A stretch of DNA of 64,000 bases. It comes from Mycobacterium gallinarum. Lineage in GTDB: Bacteria; Actinomycetota; Actinomycetes; Mycobacteriales; Mycobacteriaceae. The stretch covers positions 3,224,001 to 3,288,000 of the forward strand of contig NZ_AP022601.1 in assembly GCF_010726765.1 (NCBI RefSeq). The letters are read 5' to 3'. Below, in pieces: positions 59,021-64,000 of the stretch. Each line of letters opens with the position of its first letter. Positions within the stretch are counted from its first letter, which is position 1. The position numbers and the translations under genes are program-made. The notes under the pieces are model-generated. The model saw only the letters and a program-made list of their open reading frames with translations. It searched no databases and was not told the origin of the DNA.

Positions 59021-60340
59021 CTACGAGGATCTGCCACCGGTCATTATCGTCGCCATCCGCTCGCGCATCTCGCCATACGTGAGCGCCTGCGTACCCGGCT
59101 TGGGGATGCGACCGGCATCAACTTTGGGGGTCGACAAATCCATGTCCGCGACTTCTGCGCGCAGCGCAGCGACGGTGCACTTATCCCGGCCGAGCCGTTC
59201 GACGCCGGTATAGCCAAACGCGTTCGCCGCGTTTCGCCAGCAGATTGCCTCGATTTCATCGGGACTGCACCCCTCGAGCTCCTTCGCGAGTTGTTCCGGG
59301 GCATCAGGCCAACTCGAGTCCGAATGCGGGTAATCCATTTCCCAGCAGATGGTCTCGACGCCGATACGGTGCCGGTTCTCGATGCCAACCCGGTCACGGA
59401 TGAAGCAGGACAGGAAGTTTCGACGAAAGACGTCGGTAGGGGTGTTGCCATCTCCGAGGTCGTCACCGGTCCATGCACGCTGCCGACCATAGATATCCTC
59501 GAATCGCTCCAGTAGGAACGGAATCCACCCGATACCGCCCTCCGAAAGAGCGAACTTGATGGTCGGGAACTCCTTGACGACGCGGGAGAACAGAAGGTCA
59601 GCGGTGAACCGTCCGGTGTCCAAAACCAGCATCGAATTGTAGGCGAGATAGCTGGTCTGATCCGAGGGCACCGGCATTCCTCCGCCCGTCCCGATGTGGA
59701 TGTTGACGACCGTGTTGTTCTCACAAATGGCTTCCCACAAGACGTCCCAGTGGGGGTCCTGCCATGGCGGTTGGCCGTAATTGCCGACGTGCTGGGGCAC
59801 CGTAACCGCGCGGCACCCGAGCGACGCGAGCCGCCGCACTTCGCTTGCGGATTTGACCGGATCCCACAGCGGAAGGATTCCCATCGGGATGAAGCGGTCG
59901 GGATGTGCGCCGCACCAATCCTCGATATGCCAGTCGTTGTAGGCCTTGACCATCACCGCCGAGACTTCACGGTCGCCCCGATAGGTGAACAACGCACCCG
60001 AGATGGTTGGAAACGAGGGGAAGCACACCGAGGCGAGCACTCCACTGGCGTTCATGTCTTCGACTCGGGCATCCACGTCGTAGCAGCCCTTACGCATGTC
60101 CTCGAACCGAGAGGGCTCGAAGCCCCACTCATCGTTGGGACGGCCCGCGACCGCATTCAATCCGATGTTGGGCAGCTTCATACCGTCATACACCCAGGCC
60201 ACCGAGCCGTCGGCGTCTTCGACTATGCGCGGCGCGTCGTCCACATAACGTGCGGGGACGCGCTTGGCGAACATATCCGGCGGCTCGACTGTGTGGTCAT
60301 CCACGCTGATCAAGACCAGATCGGCCGGATCGACCATCAC
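59021..60340 (-). CDS. Amidohydrolase-2 family metal-dependent hydrolase
   Basis: A 439-residue TIM-barrel protein of the amidohydrolase 2 (ACMSD-related) family. It starts V-L-I-S-V-D-D-H (D-x-H metal site), then V-N-I-H-I-G-T, L-S-E-G-G-I-G-W-I-P and M-D-Y-P-H-S-D-S-S-W-P, which gives the metal Asp. Family members are hydrolases or decarboxylases of aromatic and other acids; substrate is unknown. Mycobacteria have many with this D-Y-P-H-S-D motif, often in catabolic gene sets. ATG 60340 is an adequate start; the 255-bp divergent region has two palindromes. Confidence 0.85.
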   Translation of the reverse strand: MMVDPADLVLISVDDHTVEPPDMFAKRVPARYVDDAPRIVEDADGSVAWVYDGMKLPNIGLNAVAGRPNDEWGFEPSRFEDMRKGCYDVDARVEDMNASGVLASVCFPSFPTISGALFTYRGDREVSAVMVKAYNDWHIEDWCGAHPDRFIPMGILPLWDPVKSASEVRRLASLGCRAVTVPQHVGNYGQPPWQDPHWDVLWEAICENNTVVNIHIGTGGGMPVPSDQTSYLAYNSMLVLDTGRFTADLLFSRVVKEFPTIKFALSEGGIGWIPFLLERFEDIYGRQRAWTGDDLGDGNTPTDVFRRNFLSCFIRDRVGIENRHRIGVETICWEMDYPHSDSSWPDAPEQLAKELEGCSPDEIEAICWRNAANAFGYTGVERLGRDKCTVAALRAEVADMDLSTPKVDAGRIPKPGTQALTYGEMRERMATIMTGGRSS

Positions 60341-60548
60341 AGAGTCCCTCCATACACGGACATCCGCGCAGCCACGTCATCCACCGGGCCGCATAGTCGT
60401 TGAATGAGCTGACAATACATTCAGACAGATTATGTTCTATTGCGCCAAATGACAACTACATTGCCCCACGCCGTCCGCTTGTCGAAAAAGCCGTCCAATC
60501 AGCGTTTGTGGTGAGGCCGTCATCCTCGCAGTCGTCACGAGCGAGCGG

Positions 60549-60566
60549 GCCAATAAGGTAATTGGC
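60549..60566. promoter_or_regulatory. 18-bp palindrome in the aldehyde dehydrogenase promoter
   Basis: GCCAAT-N6-ATTGGC is a perfect 6+6 inverted repeat ending 17 bp before the -10 (TAGTGT), where a -35 would be. A repressor or activator site is likely. Confidence 0.5.
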
Positions 60567-60567
60567 T

Positions 60568-60588
60568 GAACAAATATTGTTCTAGTGT
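60568..60588 (+). promoter_or_regulatory. Second palindrome and leaderless -10 of the aldehyde dehydrogenase
   Basis: GAACAA-ATA-TTGTTC at 60568-60582 is a 6+6 palindrome touching TAGTGT (TANNNT) at 60583-60588, which ends 7 nt before ATG 60596. The transcript would start on the start codon. A protein bound here would block the -10. Confidence 0.5.
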
Positions 60589-60595
60589 TCTACCC

Positions 60596-62089
60596 ATGGC
60601 CACTCTCTCCGTCCGCGCCCGGCTCGACTCGGCGACGCTGCCTCCGGCGAAAATGCTCATCGACGGGCATTGGGTCGACGGCGCCCTCGACCCGGTCCGC
60701 CACCTGCACCCAGCCACCGAGGAGACGGTCTTCGATGTGCCGGGCGGGGATGCGCAAGCGGTCGACGCTGCCGTTGCGGCCGCCCGCCGCGCCTTCGACG
60801 AGGGCCCCTGGCCACGCATGCCCGGGCGGGAGCGCGCGCGGTACTTGCGCCGCATCGCCGCCGCAATCCGTGATGACGCTGACAACCTGGTCGCACTGCT
60901 GTCACTGGACAACGCGACCCCGGTTGCGTTCGTCGGTTACTACCAGATGGGCGCCGAATACCCAGCGGACCTGTTCGACGGCTACGCGGGCTGGATCGAC
61001 AAGGTCACCGGTGAGACCTACCCGCAGTGGGAGGCCGATCAACCGTTCGTCTTCACCACCCACGAACCTGTCGGCGTCGTGGGGTTGATCACGCCGTGGA
61101 ACGCGCCACTGAGTTTGATGAGCCAGAAGGTGGCGCCCGCGTTGGCCGCCGGCTGCACTGTGGTCGCAAAGCCTTCTGAGATGGCACCGCTGACCAGTCT
61201 GCGTTTGGCCGAGTTGATCGGCGAGGTCGATTTGCCGCCTGGGGTGTTCAACGTCGTCACCGGAGCGGGTGTCGAGGTCGGTGCTGCGCTGGTCGCCGAT
61301 CGGCGGGTGGACAAGGTGTCTTTCACCGGCAGCCGGGCGGTCGGTGGACAGATCGCGTCCACGATGGGTGCACGGATCGGCCCTGTTTCATTGGAATTGG
61401 GCGGCAAGAGCCCCGCGGTTATATTCGCCGACAGCGACATCGGCCTGGCGGTCGCGATGGCTGCCGGCAACGCCTTCCTAGGTTTGTCGGGACAGGTCTG
61501 CGTGTGTCAATCGCGAATCCTGGTCGAGCGCCCGGTTTACGACGACGTCGTCGGGCAACTGGTCGGATTCGCCGCCGCAGCGAGTTACGGCGATCCGTTT
61601 GACCCGACGGTCACAGCGGCGCCGATGATCACCGTCGCGCACATGAACCGCGTGAACGCATACATCGACCGTGCCGTGAAAGACGGCGCGGCGGTGGCTG
61701 CGGGTGGGGCACAGCGTCCTGCGGGCGCACCCGACTCAGGCAACTTCGTGTCGCCAACCGTGCTCGTCGACGTCGACAACAGCATGGCAGTGGCCCAGGA
61801 AGAGATCTTCGGGCCCGTTCTGTGCGTGATCCCGTTCGATTCCGAGGATGAGGCCGTCCGAATTGCAAACGACACCGAGTACGGACTGGGCGCGGCGGTG
61901 TACACCCGGGACGTCAGCAGAGCTATCAGGGTCGGTGCAGCGCTTCGAGCGGGAAACGTCGGTATCAATACCTGGACCTTGCAACCTCACGCACCGTTCG
62001 GCGGGGTCAAAAAATCGGGCCTCGGCGCCGAGAACGGCAGAGCCGGAATCATGGAGTACCTCGACACGAAGACGACCTTCCTACGCTGA
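60596..62089 (+). CDS. Aldehyde dehydrogenase
   Basis: A 497-residue NAD(P)-dependent ALDH. It has W-N-A-P-L (oxyanion Asn), F-T-G-S (nucleotide), E-L-G-G-K-S-P (general base Glu) and the nucleophile Cys in S-G-Q-V-C-V-C, with a neighbouring Cys two residues on. The C-terminal block P-F-G-G-V-K-K-S-G is standard. It oxidises an aldehyde to its acid. It stands alone on the plus strand between the amidohydrolase and the DUF35/thiolase set, so it may use an aldehyde made by the retro-aldolase. The leaderless promoter sits under two palindromes. Confidence 0.92.
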   Translation: MATLSVRARLDSATLPPAKMLIDGHWVDGALDPVRHLHPATEETVFDVPGGDAQAVDAAVAAARRAFDEGPWPRMPGRERARYLRRIAAAIRDDADNLVALLSLDNATPVAFVGYYQMGAEYPADLFDGYAGWIDKVTGETYPQWEADQPFVFTTHEPVGVVGLITPWNAPLSLMSQKVAPALAAGCTVVAKPSEMAPLTSLRLAELIGEVDLPPGVFNVVTGAGVEVGAALVADRRVDKVSFTGSRAVGGQIASTMGARIGPVSLELGGKSPAVIFADSDIGLAVAMAAGNAFLGLSGQVCVCQSRILVERPVYDDVVGQLVGFAAAASYGDPFDPTVTAAPMITVAHMNRVNAYIDRAVKDGAAVAAGGAQRPAGAPDSGNFVSPTVLVDVDNSMAVAQEEIFGPVLCVIPFDSEDEAVRIANDTEYGLGAAVYTRDVSRAIRVGAALRAGNVGINTWTLQPHAPFGGVKKSGLGAENGRAGIMEYLDTKTTFLR

Positions 62090-62119
62090 ACCCGAAAGTG
62101 GCTGTCAAACGGTCGGTCG

Positions 62120-63298
62120 TCATGCTCGCCGGAGCAGCATCATCGTCGTACCGCTGTTGGCGCCGCCGACGCCGCATGCGGTGAGGTCGGCGTCGTCGAC
62201 CTGTCGAGCACCACCGTCACCGCGTACCTGGACGCACGCCTCGTGTAAGTGGCCGAAGCCGTGCAGCCGGCCGCCCGACAGTTGGCCGCCTGCGGTGTTG
62301 ATCGGCAGCTCGCCGCCCAGCGAGAAGCGCGTCGGATCGGCGACCCACTCCCCCGATTCGCCGTATTCGCAGAATCCGAAATCCTCGAGGAAGCACAGCA
62401 CGAACACGCTGAAACCGTCATAGAGCGACGCATAGTCGACATCACTAGGCGTGAAGTCGGTCCTGTCCCAGATGGTCGACCACCGAGAGTTCAGCCGACC
62501 GATGTCCTGGCCGCCTTCAAAAAGGAACCGGTCATGGTGGGCGCAATCGACAGCCTCGACGACGACGCCCGGATGGTCGAGGGCCGACGCGTGTTCGGCG
62601 CGCGACACCACGAATGCCGTTGCGCCGTCGCAGGCGATGTCGCAGTCGTACATACACAACGGGTCGGACACCATACGAGCATCGAGATAGGTGTCGAGGT
62701 CGATCGGCTCGCTGTAGACCGCCTTGGGATTCAGTTTGGCGTGCGCCCGTTCGACGATCGCGATCTGACCCAGTTGTTCCCTGGTGAGCCCGAATCGGTG
62801 CATGCGGGAACGGATCTGGAGGGCAGCGAGGTTGGCCGCCGCCGCCCCGTATGGCAATTGCCATCCCAACTGACCCGTCGCCCGTGATCCCGCAGCCACC
62901 CCGTAGCCGCGACGACGGTCAGCACCCTGTGCCGTTCCCTCCCAGATGCTTCGCCAACACAACACGTGATTGGCCATCCCTCCGGCCACAGCGAGCATGG
63001 CGTCGACGACGGCGCCGAGCTGGCCGGGGTATTCGACGCCGCCGGCCACCCAGTTCGGCCGAATACCAAGAGCATCGTGGATCTCGCGCAGCCCCGCTCC
63101 CGAGAATCCTTTCCCTGCCATTGACGCACCAGGGTAGGTGGTGAGGCCGTCGATGTCGGCCAGCGTCAACCCCGCATCCTCGACCGCCGCCAGACACGCA
63201 TCGACGGTGAGCTGCAACGGGTCCCGGCCGAGACGACGCCCGATGTCGGACTGGCCGATGCCGCTGATGATGACATCGCTGGTCAGACGCGAGTGCAT
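62120..63298 (-). CDS. Ltp2-like thiolase-fold protein (probable retro-aldolase)
   Basis: A 392-residue thiolase-fold protein without the nucleophile Cys: the position of N-N-N-C-S-T-G reads G-G-V-E-Y-P-G. It keeps S-L-Y-D-G-F (Tyr), G-F-C-E-Y-G-E-S-G-E-W and G-G-Q-L-S-G-G-R-L-H-G-F-G-H-L-H-E, as in Ltp2. Ltp2 with its DUF35 partner splits the beta-hydroxyacyl-CoA of the steroid side chain by a retro-aldol reaction, using tyrosines. The DUF35 gene is directly upstream with TGATG overlap, so the two subunits are made together. The substrate is a steroid or similar beta-hydroxyacyl-CoA by inference. Confidence 0.84.
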   Translation of the reverse strand: MHSRLTSDVIISGIGQSDIGRRLGRDPLQLTVDACLAAVEDAGLTLADIDGLTTYPGASMAGKGFSGAGLREIHDALGIRPNWVAGGVEYPGQLGAVVDAMLAVAGGMANHVLCWRSIWEGTAQGADRRRGYGVAAGSRATGQLGWQLPYGAAAANLAALQIRSRMHRFGLTREQLGQIAIVERAHAKLNPKAVYSEPIDLDTYLDARMVSDPLCMYDCDIACDGATAFVVSRAEHASALDHPGVVVEAVDCAHHDRFLFEGGQDIGRLNSRWSTIWDRTDFTPSDVDYASLYDGFSVFVLCFLEDFGFCEYGESGEWVADPTRFSLGGELPINTAGGQLSGGRLHGFGHLHEACVQVRGDGGARQVDDADLTACGVGGANSGTTMMLLRRA

Positions 63299-63732
63299 CA
63301 GCGGTCCGGAGCAAACAGGGGAAGATGAACGGCGTCGCCTTCTGTGCCGTCGTCACCACGCTGGAAGGTCACCCGCACCGGCATGCCGACGACGACATCG
63401 TCTGGAGCGACGTCGACGAGGTTGGTCAGCACGCGCGCCCGTGGATCTTCGACCGGGTTGACGAAGGCGATGACATAGGGCGTAGGGATCCCTGGGAAGA
63501 ACGGATGGTGGTTGACCGTCCAGGACTCCACTGTCCCACGACCCGACATCGCCACCCATTCCGGTGTGGCGTGGTCGAATTGGCAACGCAGCGCGGGGGG
63601 ATGAATGATGCGCTCGCAATCGGGGCACCGTTGCAACCGCCACACCCCCTCGGCGCCCGACGTCCAGTACGGACGGTTGAGCGCAGACAACGCGGGTAGC
63701 GGTCGGCCGCTGGGTGCCCGATCGTCAGGCAC
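63298..63732 (-). CDS. DUF35 OB-fold protein with variant zinc ribbon
   Basis: A 144-residue protein. The zinc ribbon reads C-P-D-C-x10-C-Q-F-D, where the last ligand position is Asp instead of the usual Cys; then an OB-fold with G-R-G-T-V-E-S-W-T-V and P-Y-V-I-A-F-V. DUF35 proteins act as partners of thiolase-fold enzymes. GTG 63732 overlaps the Rieske gene end by 8 bp and its stop overlaps the thiolase start (TGATG). A longer upstream frame reads into the Rieske gene and is rejected. Confidence 0.86.
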   Translation of the reverse strand: MPDDRAPSGRPLPALSALNRPYWTSGAEGVWRLQRCPDCERIIHPPALRCQFDHATPEWVAMSGRGTVESWTVNHHPFFPGIPTPYVIAFVNPVEDPRARVLTNLVDVAPDDVVVGMPVRVTFQRGDDGTEGDAVHLPLFAPDR

Positions 63733-64000
63733 CGGGCACCGCGTCGTCGGCCGCGTCGTCGACACCGAAGATGAAGCGATCGGCAATCGTGTGTTCGTTG
63801 CGGATCGACATCTCCTGGGCGGTGTTGAGCCACAGGCCGTCGAAACCGTTGGAATGCATGCCGGCGTGGATTGCTCCGATGTTCTTGAGGTCCTGGGTCG
63901 GAAGTTCCCCCCACCCGTCATGGTCCTGCCAGCGTTCGAATTCCAGCCAACTGGTCTCGGGGACCTCGCCGGGCGCGAAGTGCTCCAATGAGAACATCTC
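63725..64000 (-). CDS. Ring-hydroxylating (Rieske) oxygenase alpha subunit, C-terminal part
   Basis: The last 91 codons of a gene that continues past the window. The sequence D-G-W-G-E-L-P-T-Q-D-L, A-G-M-H-S-N-G-F-D-G-L-W-L-N, Q-E-M-S-I-R-N-E-H matches the end of Rieske-type aromatic-ring oxygenase alpha subunits, including the Gly-Met-x-Ser block. The Rieske centre and iron site would be beyond the edge. An ATG at 63997 lies within the frame but is not expected to be the start. It overlaps the DUF35 gene by 8 bp. Confidence 0.68.
   Translation of the reverse strand, partial: EMFSLEHFAPGEVPETSWLEFERWQDHDGWGELPTQDLKNIGAIHAGMHSNGFDGLWLNTAQEMSIRNEHTIADRFIFGVDDAADDAVPGA

Noticed and set aside
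63733..63921. A longer start for the DUF35 protein
   Set aside because: The added residues overlap the Rieske gene in another frame and are Ser/Thr/Arg-rich with no DUF35 similarity.
1..64000. tRNA, rRNA, insertion sequences, prophage or an anti-phage system
   Set aside because: The gaps between genes are too short or lack cloverleaf folds, and there are no transposase, integrase or recognised defence genes; the DUF559 protein has housekeeping neighbours.

Overview
The window reads as a chromosomal segment of a high-GC actinobacterium, almost certainly a Mycobacterium/Mycolicibacterium-type organism. The evidence is mycothiol S-conjugate amidase (mca), an EmbR/PknH-like regulator-kinase pair, lpq-type lipoproteins, DUF732 and PE-PPE-related secreted proteins, cutinase, FadD/FadA/EchA lipid-catabolic enzymes, KshA, and candidate leaderless promoters (TANNNT 6-7 nt before a start codon). 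From memory, positions 1-39.6 kb largely keep, in reversed order, the Mycobacterium tuberculosis order Rv1086 to Rv1057 (Z-FPP synthase, hemolysin III, DUF255, Rv1083, mca, Rv1081c, greA, metB, pra, cbs, lipU, Rv1075c, fadA3, Rv1073, Rv1072, echA9, echA8, Rv1069c, Rv1066, Rv1065, lpqV, Rv1063c, Rv1062). This core is interrupted by accessory blocks, and the part beyond about 40 kb is mostly accessory. I saw no rRNA, tRNA, CRISPR array, insertion sequence or prophage gene.

Layout. 0-6.6 kb: cis-prenyl synthase end, hemolysin III, a ketosteroid-isomerase-like protein, a DUF255/small membrane protein/mca operon, DUF4307, greA with a hairpin leader, and a GPP34 protein. 6.6-13.2 kb: metB, an enlarged proline-rich membrane protein locus, cbs and lipU, all on the minus strand. 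metB and cbs belong to cysteine/methionine interconversion. 13.4-19.5 kb: SGNH esterase, fadA3, a DUF559 protein, Bax-inhibitor-1 protein, and the echA9-echA8 pair. 19.5-28.3 kb: an unusual hydrolase, a rhodanese/cysteine dioxygenase operon preceded by a short Cys-codon leader peptide, lpqV, two patatins, an acid phosphatase, alcohol dehydrogenase/SDR, and a DapB-fold reductase behind a KstR-type operator. 28.4-33.8 kb: EmbR and PknH-like kinase, a DUF732 secreted protein, an SCP-x type thiolase, and a convergent pair of secreted paralogues.

33.9-38.6 kb is a C4-dicarboxylate unit: dctA on the minus strand, with an alpha/beta hydrolase and a DcuS/DcuR-like two-component pair on the plus strand, sharing a regulatory region that contains a perfect CRP half-site pair. 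38.6-45 kb holds a beta-propeller protein, an anti-sigma/anti-anti-sigma pair, a nucleoside deaminase, a ClC channel, a beta-lactamase-fold lipoprotein and a TetR regulator. 45-55.5 kb has a KshA-like Rieske oxygenase, Ddn-like protein, cutinase, a degenerate PE-PPE-type secreted protein, an acyltransferase, an alpha/beta-hydrolase remnant, an M28 peptidase lipoprotein and an acyl-CoA synthetase. 56-64 kb has a GGDQF-EAL protein, an amidohydrolase, an aldehyde dehydrogenase, and a DUF35/Ltp2-like thiolase-fold/Rieske gene set that runs off the window.

Common threads are sulfur amino acid metabolism (metB, cbs, cysteine dioxygenase, rhodanese, mca) and steroid or fatty acyl-CoA catabolism (fadA3, echA8/9, SCP-x thiolase, KshA, KSI-like, Ltp2/DUF35, FadD, KstR site). 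The most promising undescribed items are the Cys-codon leader of the cysteine dioxygenase operon with its upstream 16-bp palindrome, the Ltp2-like/DUF35/Rieske set, the 11-bp-phased CAAGAA arrays, the KstR and CRP sites, and several enzymes that have lost a key residue (KSI-like, GGDQF, PE-PPE-like).
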